From: Desulfomonilaceae bacterium
Lineage (GTDB): Bacteria; Desulfobacterota; Desulfomonilia; Desulfomonilales; Desulfomonilaceae
Assembly (NCBI GenBank): GCA_041662605.1
Contig: JBAZSD010000001.1
Span: 282,694-346,693 of the forward strand
DNA: 64,000 bases
Reading direction: 5' to 3'
The number at the start of each line of letters is the position of its first letter. Within the stretch, counting starts at the first letter, position 1. The position numbers were made by a program, and so were the translations under genes. This document shows positions 16,677 to 26,385 of the stretch, piece by piece. The notes beneath the pieces were generated by a model. It ran no database searches, was not told the origin of the DNA, and saw nothing but the letters and a program-made list of their open reading frames with translations.

Positions 16677-19600
16677 ATGAATTTAGCGGAATCGTCAATC
16701 CGCTTTCCAATTACGGTTATCGTGCGAGTGCTGCTAGTGCTCGTATTTGGTTACGTTTGCTTAACTTTCCTCACCGTCGAGCTTAAGCCGGATACAGAAC
16801 AACCAGTTCTAGTCGTTTCGACCCGATTCACGGGCGCCGCTCCTGAAGAAGTGGAAGGTGAGGTTACAACCCGCTTTGAGGAAAACATTAGCGGCGTTTC
16901 AAATATGATTTACACCCAAAGCTACTCTCGAAGCGGAGAATCTCTAATAGTAATATTCTACCGGCCTGGGACAAACCTCGATATCGCGGCTTCCGAACTT
17001 CAAAGAAACCTGGACAGGGTCAGGGATCTTCCAAAACTGGTTGAGAAACCCCAGATATTCAAAGCGAGCGACCGAGTCAGCCTGCCTGTGTACCAATTTG
17101 CCATGATCGGCAAGGCCAACATCGTTTCCATGTCTACTTGGGCGGACAGGTACATCGCTCCACGGATCAAGCGAATAGCCGGGGTAGGTGATTGCTCGTT
17201 TGATGGGAACCTCAATCGGGAAATGAGAATCGTTTTTGATCCTGAAAGATTGAAAGCAAGAAAGCTCACAGTATACGACATCATAAAATTTATCGACCGG
17301 ACTAATCTAAACCAGAGCGCAAGCTATTTTACTCAGGGACCACTTGAATGGACTGTTCGTATAGTGGGTGAATTATTGACGACAGAGGCGTTCAGGAGAG
17401 TAGTCATATCCAAACCTGAGGAGCCGGTAGTATACCTGACCGATGTGGCCAAGATCGAGGACGCATATGAAAGGCCTGATTCATATTGCCGGATTAATGG
17501 GAAGCCCGGCATCGTGTTCAATGTGTTCAACCAGGTCGGAGCGGACATTGTGCGCACCATTGATCAAGTGGACAATGAACTGGCTGTACTACAAAAAGAA
17601 TATGGCCCTCAAGGCGCCAATTTTCAGAAACTCTATGACCAGAGCAATTATATCAGGGACGCTGTCAATATCGTTAGGAGAAGCCTCATTGAGGCTATTG
17701 GCCTGGTTTTACTAGTCCTGTTTGTATTTTTACGCAATTGGCGCAGCATATTCATTGTAGCCACATCCATTCCAGTTTCCGTAATTGGAACGTTTATCGG
17801 CATGTACCTGGGAGGTTATTCCATAAACGTTCTGTCTCTCGCAGGCTTGGCTCTGTCGATCGGGATGATAGTAGATGACGCCATAGTCGTGCTTGAGAAC
17901 ATCTACCGTCACCGATTTGAAGAAAACAAAAGCATAGTTCGAGCGGCTGTGGACGGCACCCGTGAAGTCGGTGGGGCGGTCTTCATGTCGACGCTCACAA
18001 CATCAGCGGTTTTTTTACCGGTCTTGATGCTCAGGGGAGAAGTCGGCACATTGTTCGGCCCTGTCGCGTTCATCATTTCGTGCGCTATTTTCCTATCTCT
18101 TTTCGATGCCTTTACTGTCGTTCCCATGCTCGCCTCCCGATGGATGAAAGAAGAGAGCAAGCCGTCTGGAATATATGGAAAATTTATGGCGCCATTCTCA
18201 TATTTGGATGTATTGGGACAAAAAGTCGCGGGTGGACTATTAGGAGCGCTTGAATTCTTTTTGCACGGCCTTAACAGAAAAATCATGTTGATTGTAGGAG
18301 TAGTCATACTCCTTGCCATCTCCTATAAGTTATTGCCGGGCATGGGTTACCTGCCTACCGGTGGAACAAATCTAATCCGAATGCAGGTGGAAACTTCCGA
18401 GGGCTTAAACCTGGATGAGAAAAGCCGGTTGATGAATATCCTGGAAGACCGATGGCGTAACATTAAAGGAGTTAGATATGTTGTTTCCATACCTAACCGT
18501 AATATGATGAAAAATATGATTTATCTGGTTTGCGATCGTGAAGAAGATAGCGGCGTATCACCTCAGGAAATAGCCCGTCAAGCCTATTCTCAGTCTCTAG
18601 ATCTGCCTTTTAAGGCCGTTAACCCTATTAGATTTCCTTTGTTCGGCAACATATACTCCAGGTCTAACGTGGTGGATATACGAATGATGGGTAAGAGTTA
18701 CGAAGTCCTTGAACCTCTGGTAAGAGAGATCATGGAAATAGGAGCGAACACCAATGGTGTTATCTTTAGGTATAATGATCTGTACCTTCGCAAACCCCAG
18801 GTAGAAGTCAAGGTAGATCATCAGCGAGCCACCCATTTTGGATTTGATGTGAAAGATATCGCAGACGCGGTGGAAGCCGCTGTCGGAGGTCAGAGGACTA
18901 CCAGCCAGTATGACGTGGAAGGCCGTTATTATTATATTAGAGTACAGGGAATACAGCAGGCGATTCAAAATGTCGCGGACGTAGGGAATATTGTGCTTAT
19001 TTCTCCGAAAGATTCACAAACTCAATTGCCCCTGTCCGCAATTGCCTCCATCACAACCACATTTGGACCTCTTCAGATAAATCATTATAACTCCAAACGA
19101 AGCGTGAGATTGCAATTTACAATTCAAGATCGACCTTTGAGCGAGGTTTTTGGAGAGATTGTAACAAAAATCAGTTCCACTGTATCTTTTCCTGTCGGTT
19201 ATTCATGGGTTCCTTTCGGAGCGGTTAATGAACTCAAGGCGCTCAATCAGGCTATAAAGTTTGTTTTCCCATTGTCGGTCATCGTAGTTTATTTGCTGCT
19301 TGTAATGCAGTTTCAATCTTTTGTCCGCCCGCTTTCCATATTGTTGAGCGTTCCCCTGTCTATAATCGGAGCAAATTTTATTGTGATCTTAACGCGAATC
19401 CCTTTTGATTCATTCACTATTCTCGGCTACATTATGATGGTGGGTCTTGTCGTAAAGAATGCCATTATTTTGATAACTTATGCTGTTCAGTTGATGGAAG
19501 GACAAGGGATAGACCGTGATCAGGCCTTGATCCTTGCCAGCAAGCGCAGAATGCGTCCAATATTTATGACTGCCATTGCAATGGTCCTGGGCATGCTGCC

Positions 19601-19778
19601 ATTGGCGCTAAAGTCAGGGGCAGGAGCGGAAATATACAATGGATTGGCCATGGCCGTAGTCGGAGGTCTTACTGTCGCGACCCTTTTCACCCTAATCTTT
19701 ATCCCGGTTGTCTATACTATTCTGGATGATGTGAAAAATAGATTCTGGAAAGTGAAGCCGGTCTCCCTGGACGATTGA
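16677..19778 (+). CDS. RND-family efflux pump permease (AcrB-like)
   Basis: 1033 residues, the normal length for a hydrophobe/amphiphile RND transporter. It starts MNLAESSIRFPITVIVRVLLVLVFGYVCL with one helix, then a porter loop (EELKPD region, FTGAAPEEVEGEVTTRFEE). Next come a helical bundle with the family pattern GMIVDDAIVVLENIYRHR, a second porter loop and a second helix bundle (GLVVKNAIILITYAVQ, RMRPIFMTAIAMVLGMLPLAL). It uses the proton gradient to export substrates through the periplasm. Unusually, there is no membrane fusion protein or outer-membrane channel gene beside it: lptG lies upstream and a dehydrogenase downstream. Confidence 0.93.
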   Translation: MNLAESSIRFPITVIVRVLLVLVFGYVCLTFLTVELKPDTEQPVLVVSTRFTGAAPEEVEGEVTTRFEENISGVSNMIYTQSYSRSGESLIVIFYRPGTNLDIAASELQRNLDRVRDLPKLVEKPQIFKASDRVSLPVYQFAMIGKANIVSMSTWADRYIAPRIKRIAGVGDCSFDGNLNREMRIVFDPERLKARKLTVYDIIKFIDRTNLNQSASYFTQGPLEWTVRIVGELLTTEAFRRVVISKPEEPVVYLTDVAKIEDAYERPDSYCRINGKPGIVFNVFNQVGADIVRTIDQVDNELAVLQKEYGPQGANFQKLYDQSNYIRDAVNIVRRSLIEAIGLVLLVLFVFLRNWRSIFIVATSIPVSVIGTFIGMYLGGYSINVLSLAGLALSIGMIVDDAIVVLENIYRHRFEENKSIVRAAVDGTREVGGAVFMSTLTTSAVFLPVLMLRGEVGTLFGPVAFIISCAIFLSLFDAFTVVPMLASRWMKEESKPSGIYGKFMAPFSYLDVLGQKVAGGLLGALEFFLHGLNRKIMLIVGVVILLAISYKLLPGMGYLPTGGTNLIRMQVETSEGLNLDEKSRLMNILEDRWRNIKGVRYVVSIPNRNMMKNMIYLVCDREEDSGVSPQEIARQAYSQSLDLPFKAVNPIRFPLFGNIYSRSNVVDIRMMGKSYEVLEPLVREIMEIGANTNGVIFRYNDLYLRKPQVEVKVDHQRATHFGFDVKDIADAVEAAVGGQRTTSQYDVEGRYYYIRVQGIQQAIQNVADVGNIVLISPKDSQTQLPLSAIASITTTFGPLQINHYNSKRSVRLQFTIQDRPLSEVFGEIVTKISSTVSFPVGYSWVPFGAVNELKALNQAIKFVFPLSVIVVYLLLVMQFQSFVRPLSILLSVPLSIIGANFIVILTRIPFDSFTILGYIMMVGLVVKNAIILITYAVQLMEGQGIDRDQALILASKRRMRPIFMTAIAMVLGMLPLALKSGAGAEIYNGLAMAVVGGLTVATLFTLIFIPVVYTILDDVKNRFWKVKPVSLDD

Positions 19779-19811
19779 ATCCGTTTCTTTTTACCAATAG
19801 GAGATAAGAAG

Positions 19812-20783
19812 ATGAAAGCGTTGGTAACAGCAAATCTAAGCCGGGAAATTCTCTCTCCATTATTGCCTGGCCATGACCTGGTTATTAATCCCAATGACTT
19901 TCCAATGTCCCACGACGAGATTTTGGATCAGATCCGTGACAAAGACGGTTTGCTTTGTACGATCTCCGACCGAATCAGCGCAGAGGTAATGGACTGTGCT
20001 CCGAACCTAAGGATGATTGCGAATTATGGCGTGGGTTATGATAACATCGACGTACCAGCGGCCACCGCAAGAGGAATTAAGGTTTCAAACACTCCTGGAG
20101 TCCTGACCGATTCAACGGCGGACTTAACTTTTGCTCTCATATTAGCCGTAGCCAGACGGGTTGTTGAAGGAGATGGTCGTAACCGCGCTAAACTCTGGGG
20201 ACCTTGGGCGCCGTTTGTTTTTTTAGGTACTGAGGTAACCGGAAAGACTCTGGGCATAATAGGTCTTGGTGAGATTGGAAAAGCGGTGGCTCGTAGAGCC
20301 AGAGGTTTCAGAATGCCAATTCTGTATCACAACCGTAGGAGACTTCCGGAAAATCAGGAAGTGGAACTTGGAGCTAGATATGTTGATCTGAAAACCCTGT
20401 TGAGAGAATCGGATTTCGTGTCTCTACACGTGTCATTGAACGATCAAACCAGAGGCATTATTGGGGCTGCGGAACTGGCTCTAATGAAACCATCCGCTTT
20501 CATTATAAATGTGTCAAGGGGACCCGTAATTGATGAGAATGCTCTTGTAAAGGCTCTCTTAGATAAGACGATAGCTGGGGCCGGTCTGGATGTTTACGAA
20601 AAGGAGCCTCAACTTGCCAGTGGTCTGGCTGATTTAAAGAACACCGTTCTTTCGCCTCACATGGGAAGCGCTACACTTGAAACAAGAATTGCCATGGGAA
20701 AACTCGCCGTGGAAAATTTGCTTGCAGGTTTGAGCGGACAAAAGCCTCCAAATTGTCTAAACTGGTCAACTGATTCAAATTAG
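19812..20783 (+). CDS. D-2-hydroxyacid dehydrogenase (glyoxylate/phosphoglycerate type)
   Basis: 323 residues. The catalytic set of the family is intact: the arginine in NVSRGPVIDE, the glutamate in DVYEKEP and the histidine in SPHMGSATLE. The NAD-binding motif is LGIIGLGEIGKAVARRA. NYGVGYDNIDVPAATARGI is the substrate-side signature. It reduces a 2-oxoacid or oxidises a D-2-hydroxyacid in the cytoplasm; glyoxylate/hydroxypyruvate reductase and phosphoglycerate dehydrogenase are both possible. An AGGAG lies 7 bases before the ATG. It matters here because the serA homologue at 23457-25094 lacks these residues, and this enzyme is a candidate to supply the activity. Confidence 0.9.
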   Translation: MKALVTANLSREILSPLLPGHDLVINPNDFPMSHDEILDQIRDKDGLLCTISDRISAEVMDCAPNLRMIANYGVGYDNIDVPAATARGIKVSNTPGVLTDSTADLTFALILAVARRVVEGDGRNRAKLWGPWAPFVFLGTEVTGKTLGIIGLGEIGKAVARRARGFRMPILYHNRRRLPENQEVELGARYVDLKTLLRESDFVSLHVSLNDQTRGIIGAAELALMKPSAFIINVSRGPVIDENALVKALLDKTIAGAGLDVYEKEPQLASGLADLKNTVLSPHMGSATLETRIAMGKLAVENLLAGLSGQKPPNCLNWSTDSN

Positions 20784-20840
20784 AGTTTTAATCAGTGACG
20801 GTACTACAGCCCCGATCTTATTAGGAGAGACAATTCAATA

Positions 20841-22079
20841 ATGTTGCCTATAGGTGAAGCTCAGAAAAAAGTTCTCGAGGAAATCCCCGTCCTTGGCCGA
20901 GAAAGAATTCACATACTGGAAGCCTTGGGTAGGGTTCTAGCCCAGGACGTAGAAGCTGTACGAGATGTCCCGGCTTCGGACAATTCCGCCATGGATGGAT
21001 ACTGTGTTCGACATGCGGACCTTGCCGGCGCGAATTCTTCTAATCCCGCACGGTTGAAACTGATTGGAGAATCCCCTGCGGGCAAACCATATCAGGGCGT
21101 TGTCGAACATGGGCAGGCAGTCAGAATTATGACTGGGGGTTTGATTCCAAAAGGAACTGACACAGTAATCATGCTGGAAGACACGGAACGTGAAGGCAAT
21201 CTAGTAGTTTGCCTCAACGATCCTGGTCAGGGCGCTCATATAAGACCCAGAGGCGAGGATGTCCGAACTGGAGAGATAGTCCTGCATCAGGGGGATGTTG
21301 TAAGACCCCCGGAAGTGGGGATGCTCGCCACTTTGGGACATGCCTATGTATACGTTCATCAAAGGCCTGTAGTTGGTATTCTGTCTACTGGAGACGAACT
21401 TGTTGACCTTGACGAGCCCTTCATCCGGGGAAAGGTTGTTTGTTCTAACACATACAGCTTAGCAGCTCAGACATTGGATTGTGGAGCGATTCCTTTATCT
21501 TTGGGTATCGCGTCGGACAATTCCGATGATCTTCGGTCCAGGTTAAAGGATGGTTTGAGAGCTGATGTTATTCTTACATCCGGCGGAGTGTCGGTGGGTA
21601 AATATGACTTGGTCAAAGACACACTTACTGAAGTGGGAATGAAAGTCAAATTCTGGAAGGTCGCCATGAAACCGGGAAAACCCCTGGTTTTCGGAACTAT
21701 TGGTGACAAGCCGGTTTTCGGTCTGCCTGGAAATCCAAGTTCAGCGATGATTTCATTCGAACAGTTTGTTAGACCCGCTCTGCTGAAAATGATGGGTAGA
21801 AAAAACCTCTTCAGGCCTCTTCTAGAGGCTGTGCTAGCTCAGGACGTGAAGGTATCCTCTGGGAGGCTTCACCTCGTGAGATGTAAATTATTTGAAAAAG
21901 ACGGGATAAAGATGGCGGTATCGACCGGAACGCAGAGTTCAGGAGCGCTACGCTCAATGGTTGTTGCGGACGGGCTTATGATTCTTCCGTCTGAGAATGC
22001 CCCTTTCAAAGCAGGGGACAAGATCAAGGTGCAGTCTCTACACACTGATAGTCCGCTGAGCCCGGAATCACACTATTAA
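20841..22079 (+). CDS. moeA: Molybdopterin molybdotransferase MoeA
   Basis: 412 residues, the usual size. Family features are DNSAMDGYCVR near residue 50, the region RIMTGGLIPKGTDTVIMLEDT, and the MoCF domain with STGDELVDLDEPF, TSGGVSVGKYD and GLPGNPSSAMISFEQFVRP. MoeA inserts molybdenum into adenylylated molybdopterin to form the cofactor used by formate dehydrogenases, nitrate reductases and similar enzymes. It is preceded by AGGAG and lies 57 bases after the dehydrogenase gene. It converges on purA, with only 27 bases between the stops. Confidence 0.94.
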   Translation: MLPIGEAQKKVLEEIPVLGRERIHILEALGRVLAQDVEAVRDVPASDNSAMDGYCVRHADLAGANSSNPARLKLIGESPAGKPYQGVVEHGQAVRIMTGGLIPKGTDTVIMLEDTEREGNLVVCLNDPGQGAHIRPRGEDVRTGEIVLHQGDVVRPPEVGMLATLGHAYVYVHQRPVVGILSTGDELVDLDEPFIRGKVVCSNTYSLAAQTLDCGAIPLSLGIASDNSDDLRSRLKDGLRADVILTSGGVSVGKYDLVKDTLTEVGMKVKFWKVAMKPGKPLVFGTIGDKPVFGLPGNPSSAMISFEQFVRPALLKMMGRKNLFRPLLEAVLAQDVKVSSGRLHLVRCKLFEKDGIKMAVSTGTQSSGALRSMVVADGLMILPSENAPFKAGDKIKVQSLHTDSPLSPESHY

Positions 22080-22106
22080 CGTCTTGAAATGGTTGGGCGA
22101 CTATAC

Positions 22107-23396
22107 TTAGAATGGTGTCTTTCTAAGTATACTCTGTTCACGAGCCGGTCCTACTGAAACCAGTGTGACCGGAACTCCGGAAAGATGTTCAATCATTTCA
22201 ACATAGTCTCGGGCATTTTTAGGGAGATCATCGAACGACCTGCAATCAGATAATTGTTCGTCCCAACCCTTTACTTCCCGGTAGCGCGGAACCACTCGAC
22301 TGAAATCATCAATATTGGCAGGAACGTGGTCCAGGGCTTTGCCATCCAGTTCGTACCCTACTGCTATTTTTAATGGGGATATCCCCGTAAGAACATCCAT
22401 TTTTGTCAGAGCGATTCCTGTTAAACCGTTCAGTCGGACGCTGTGATTCACGATCACAATGTCCAACCATCCACACCGTCTGGGTCTGCCAGTCGTAGCA
22501 CCGTATTCACCGCCCTTTTCTCTCAGATCCTCTCCTAATCTATCTGTCAGCTCAGTAGGGAATGGTCCTTGTCCGACTCTTGTTGTATAGGCTTTTACAA
22601 CACCCCAGCATTTTTCAATAACGTTAGGGCCTACTCCTGAACCTGAGCACGCGTTTCCAGTAACGACATTTGAAGACGTGACAAAAGGATATGTGCCATG
22701 ATCTATATCCAGTAGGGTCCCTTGAGCCCCTTCAAACAAAACATGGCGACCGCCGGCTATAAAATTTTGCAGGGTGACATTAGTGTCAGTAATATGAGGG
22801 GCCAGACTTTCTCCATAACTGAGATACTCCTGAACAATCTCCTCAGGATTAAGCTTTGGTCTTCTAAAACGCCTTTCGATCAAAAAATTCTTCTCATCCA
22901 GAGCGGCATAAACTCTTTCGCGAAAGAACGTGGGCCTTATCAAGTCTCCGACGCGTATACCCATGCGAGAAGCTTTATCTTCATACGCCGGTCCAATGCC
23001 TCTACCTGTTGTTCCTATTTTAGACTTACCCAGAAATTCTTCTCGGCCCTGATCAATAATCTTGTGGTAAGGCATAATGACCTGGGCTCTATCCGATATA
23101 AGCAACTGATTGTCCTTTTGGAAATGACCACGCTCGCGAAGTTCAGCCTTCTCATAAAGGAGCACCGATGGGTCAACAACAAGGCCGTTAGCGACAATGT
23201 TCGTAATGTCGGGGTACAGTATTCCGGATGGAATCAAATGTACAATAATCTGTTCCCCGCCTACCTTAAGTGTGTGCCCAGCGTTGTTTCCGCCCTGGAA
23301 ACGGACTACCACATCCGCCCTGCTGGTGAGTAGATCTACTATCTTTCCTTTTCCTTCATCACCCCATTGGGCTCCAACGACTACAAGTGTACTCAA
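22107..23396 (-). CDS. purA: Adenylosuccinate synthetase
   Basis: 429 residues, normal length. It opens MSTLVVVGAQWGDEGKGKIVDLL, which contains the GTP-binding P-loop-like motif and catalytic aspartate of PurA. Further signatures are GGNNAGHT, GTTGRGIGPAYEDK, FEGAQGTLLDIDHGTYPFVTSSN and TTGRPRRCGW. It makes adenylosuccinate from IMP and aspartate with GTP in AMP synthesis. It follows the serA homologue by 60 bases on the same strand and is probably transcribed with serC-serA. Confidence 0.97.
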   Translation of the reverse strand: MSTLVVVGAQWGDEGKGKIVDLLTSRADVVVRFQGGNNAGHTLKVGGEQIIVHLIPSGILYPDITNIVANGLVVDPSVLLYEKAELRERGHFQKDNQLLISDRAQVIMPYHKIIDQGREEFLGKSKIGTTGRGIGPAYEDKASRMGIRVGDLIRPTFFRERVYAALDEKNFLIERRFRRPKLNPEEIVQEYLSYGESLAPHITDTNVTLQNFIAGGRHVLFEGAQGTLLDIDHGTYPFVTSSNVVTGNACSGSGVGPNVIEKCWGVVKAYTTRVGQGPFPTELTDRLGEDLREKGGEYGATTGRPRRCGWLDIVIVNHSVRLNGLTGIALTKMDVLTGISPLKIAVGYELDGKALDHVPANIDDFSRVVPRYREVKGWDEQLSDCRSFDDLPKNARDYVEMIEHLSGVPVTLVSVGPAREQSILRKTPF

Positions 23397-23456
23397 AAGT
23401 TATCACCTTTCTCGATAAGTCTGAATAATGGTTAAAAACGACTTATGTTTGCATTT

Positions 23457-25094
23457 TCAATTCGATGCGACACATACGTTCAATTCAGGCAAATCCTCTA
23501 GAATTATTTGATCAACACTCAATATTCCGTCAATGTTTCTTATTTTCTCGAGCGTTTCCTCATCTGCCGGACTATCAATATTGGTAATGGAGATTGCAGT
23601 TCCACCTGCGCAATTCCGGGACAAATTCATTTGAGCAACGTTTACCATCTTTTGAGCGAGGATGCCCGATATTCCTGCAATCATTCCGGGAATGTCCCTG
23701 TTTTTTACAATCAGCATGGGACCAGCCGGCACAGCTTCGGTGACAAATTCGTTGAGACCTATTATTCGGGGTTCTTCCCCAAATCGGCGAATCAGTACAC
23801 CTTCCACCCTGGTGGACACTTTATTGGTGGAGAAAACCTCTATCGTTATCGAGGGTCTGCCTTCAGATGATTCTTTTAGAATTGTTTCATGAACCTGAAT
23901 CCCGCATTCCTGGGCCGTAACATTCGCATTTACCAGGTTAACATCCGAGCCTTTGAACACGTTGAGAAAGCCAGTGAGGACAGAGGTCGTAAGTGGCTTT
24001 ACGTCCCAACCTACAAGCTCGCCCCTAAAGCTTACTTCTATTTTGGAAGCGCTTCCTGAAGATAACCCCCCGACAAACATTCCGAGTCGGCGGGCAAGTT
24101 CAGCGTACGGCCCCATCTTTGTGCGAAGAGCTGGATCTACTATTGGCACATTTACAGCGTTTCCAAGCGTTCCATTTTCAAAAAAATCCCTTAGGGATTC
24201 AGCGATGGACTGCGATATTTTCGCTCTAGCCTCGTCCGTAGCCACGCTCAAATCTGGTGTCGCTATTACTTTAGGATGATTGAGAAGAAGACTGTTCTTC
24301 GCATGAATGTCAAAATGAGCGTCCACACCCGCGCATGCCACTTTACCGGATTCCAGCGCGGCCCAGAGAGAATTTTCGTGAATCAGTCCCGCCTTACCGA
24401 TATTTATCACGATTGCGCCCGGCTTCATCAAATCAAAAGCCTTTGAGTTAAGCAGGTTCTTCGTATTGCTAGTCAAAGGAACATGCAACGAAATTGCATC
24501 CGACTGACAAAGCAATTCTTTCAATGAAACAGGTTTGAAGCCCTGTTGTTTTATCGTGTTCGAAGGAATAACCGCATCATGGATCAAGACATTCATTCTG
24601 AGTCCTCGAGCGGCGTACCGAGCCACTAATGCCCCAGTTTTCCCAAAACCAATGATCCCCAGGGTCTTCCCTGCCATTTCCCGACCCTGAAATTTCTTCT
24701 TTTCCCACTTGCCTTGTTTCATTGAATCCACTGCAGTTGGTATATGTCTGTGGGCCGCAGTGATTAGGGCAATTGTATGTTCAGCCGCGGAAACAATGTG
24801 GCCGGCCGGCGCGTTCATTACGATCACGCCTCGTCGGGTAGCGGCTTGAATGTCAATATTTTCGAAATCAACTCCAGCTTTGGCTATTACCTTCAAGCCG
24901 GGACAAGAATCCAGGACAGCAGCCTGAATTGTTACATCATCACCTATAACGATAGCGTCATACCGAGGAAGGATCTCTTGCAGATGTTTTTCGTCCAGTC
25001 CGATTCTGACGTCCACATCGAGTGAAGGGCTCAATGATAGGGCGCTAAGACCAGTTTCGTGGATCTCACCCGCAACTAAAATTTTAAATCTCAT
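23457..25094 (-). CDS. SerA homologue with replaced catalytic residues
   Basis: 545 residues with the full type of long phosphoglycerate dehydrogenase: substrate and NAD domains (1-315, motif LGIIGFGKTG at 145-154), an intervening ASB domain (about 320-460) and a C-terminal ACT domain from MLIVKNRDIPGMIAGISGILA. However, the catalytic triad of the family is missing. The arginine of the N-x-x-R-G motif is lysine (NIGKAG, K234). The glutamate of DVFxxEP is gone (DAHFDIH, 258-264). The histidine of TPHxGxxT is aspartate (TPDLSVAT, D281). NAPxGN is NAPAGH, and the usual substrate-binding Arg near residue 53 is absent. Its place next to serC would normally mean serine synthesis. It may be a regulatory or inactive paralogue. 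Confidence 0.85.
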   Translation of the reverse strand: MRFKILVAGEIHETGLSALSLSPSLDVDVRIGLDEKHLQEILPRYDAIVIGDDVTIQAAVLDSCPGLKVIAKAGVDFENIDIQAATRRGVIVMNAPAGHIVSAAEHTIALITAAHRHIPTAVDSMKQGKWEKKKFQGREMAGKTLGIIGFGKTGALVARYAARGLRMNVLIHDAVIPSNTIKQQGFKPVSLKELLCQSDAISLHVPLTSNTKNLLNSKAFDLMKPGAIVINIGKAGLIHENSLWAALESGKVACAGVDAHFDIHAKNSLLLNHPKVIATPDLSVATDEARAKISQSIAESLRDFFENGTLGNAVNVPIVDPALRTKMGPYAELARRLGMFVGGLSSGSASKIEVSFRGELVGWDVKPLTTSVLTGFLNVFKGSDVNLVNANVTAQECGIQVHETILKESSEGRPSITIEVFSTNKVSTRVEGVLIRRFGEEPRIIGLNEFVTEAVPAGPMLIVKNRDIPGMIAGISGILAQKMVNVAQMNLSRNCAGGTAISITNIDSPADEETLEKIRNIDGILSVDQIILEDLPELNVCVASN

Positions 25095-25100
25095 ATCAGG

Positions 25101-26186
25101 TTAACCGTTCTTCTTGGCGAAATCCTTCATAAAATCTACCAGCGCTTTAACCGACTCAAGTTCAATGGCATTGTATATCGACGCTCTGCATCCGCCAACA
25201 GAGCGATGCCCCTTTAGTCCTCCCAATGAGTTCTTCGACGCTTCAACCGTGAATTTCTTCTCAAGTTCTTCCGACTTAAGGCGGAACGTGACATTCATCA
25301 TGGACCTACTGTCCTTGTCGGCCGTGCCCATATAGAACTCGGACCCATCCATGTAGTTATATAACAGATCGGCCTTTTCCTTGTTGCGCCGTTCCATTTG
25401 TTCCAGGCCCCCAATGGTTTGTTCTATCCATTTCAGAACCCTGCTGACCATAAATATTGAGAGACATGGTGGAGTGTTATACAAAGAATTTTTATCCGCA
25501 TGAGTCGGGTAACGAAGCATGGTTGGAATGTTTTTCGGGCAACGCTCCAACATGTCTTCTCGAATGATAACCAACGTGACCCCCGCGGGTCCGAGGTTTT
25601 TTTGCGCTCCGGCATAAATCAAACCAAAGGAACTGGGATCAAAAGGACGACTGAAGATGTCAGAAGACATATCGGAGACCAAGGGAATTTTCCCTGAATT
25701 CGGGGCTGAACTCCATTGTGTCCCCTTGATGGTATTGTTAGAAGTGTAATGAAGGTACGCGGCTTCAGGTGAAACTTTATAATCTTTGGGAATATAACAG
25801 AAATTTCTGTCTTCACTTGAGGCTATTACATCGTGCGGTAGACCCAGAATTTGAACTTCTTTAATGGCCTTTGTAGCCCAGGTTCCCGTATTGATGTAGT
25901 CCGCAGACATATTTGAAGGGATCAGGTTCATCGGAACCATGGTGAACTGCAAACTTGCCCCGCCCTGAAGGAACAGAACTTTGAAGTCCGAACTCATATT
26001 GAGTAATCGCCTTGCCCGGTGAACCGCCTTGTCTATGAGTTCTTCAAAAACACTTGAACGATGGCTGATTTCAGCAATCGACATTCCTGAGCCTTTGAAG
26101 TCCACCAAGGCTTCCCGTGTTTCTTCAAGGACAGGCAAAGGAAGCGCTGCGGGTCCAGGGTTGAAATTGTGGATTCTATGGGTCAT
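25101..26186 (-). CDS. serC: Phosphoserine aminotransferase
   Basis: 361 residues from the ATG at 26186, chosen because GGAGG lies 7 bases before it and the protein then starts MTHRIHNFNPGPAALP, the normal SerC opening; the frame is open 32 codons further. The fold-type I aminotransferase shows GGASLQFTMVPMNL (cofactor phosphate binding) and YAGAQKNLGPAGVTLVIIR, whose lysine forms the Schiff base with PLP. The end GGLKGHRSVGGCRASIYNAI is also diagnostic. It converts 3-phosphohydroxypyruvate to phosphoserine. It is first in the serC-serA-purA run, 6 bases before the serA homologue. Confidence 0.96.
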   Translation of the reverse strand: MTHRIHNFNPGPAALPLPVLEETREALVDFKGSGMSIAEISHRSSVFEELIDKAVHRARRLLNMSSDFKVLFLQGGASLQFTMVPMNLIPSNMSADYINTGTWATKAIKEVQILGLPHDVIASSEDRNFCYIPKDYKVSPEAAYLHYTSNNTIKGTQWSSAPNSGKIPLVSDMSSDIFSRPFDPSSFGLIYAGAQKNLGPAGVTLVIIREDMLERCPKNIPTMLRYPTHADKNSLYNTPPCLSIFMVSRVLKWIEQTIGGLEQMERRNKEKADLLYNYMDGSEFYMGTADKDSRSMMNVTFRLKSEELEKKFTVEASKNSLGGLKGHRSVGGCRASIYNAIELESVKALVDFMKDFAKKNG

Positions 26187-26385
26187 TTTTCGGCCTCCTG
26201 ACGATATGAAAAGGTCGGAACGCAATACACAAGTTATAAAATATAATGGATTCCATGTCGATTTTTCAACAAAAATCAACATCTTCTATCATTATATAGG
26301 CAAACGAATCGAATTGAATATCGATCGCTTTTGTGAGATTCTCTTCTCGCTATAAATCCTGTGTTCTGCTAGGAGGGCTATCAAA

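Noticed and set aside
22722..23333. 203-codon open frame opposite purA
   Set aside because: Antisense to conserved PurA sequence, with no ribosome binding site or family resemblance.
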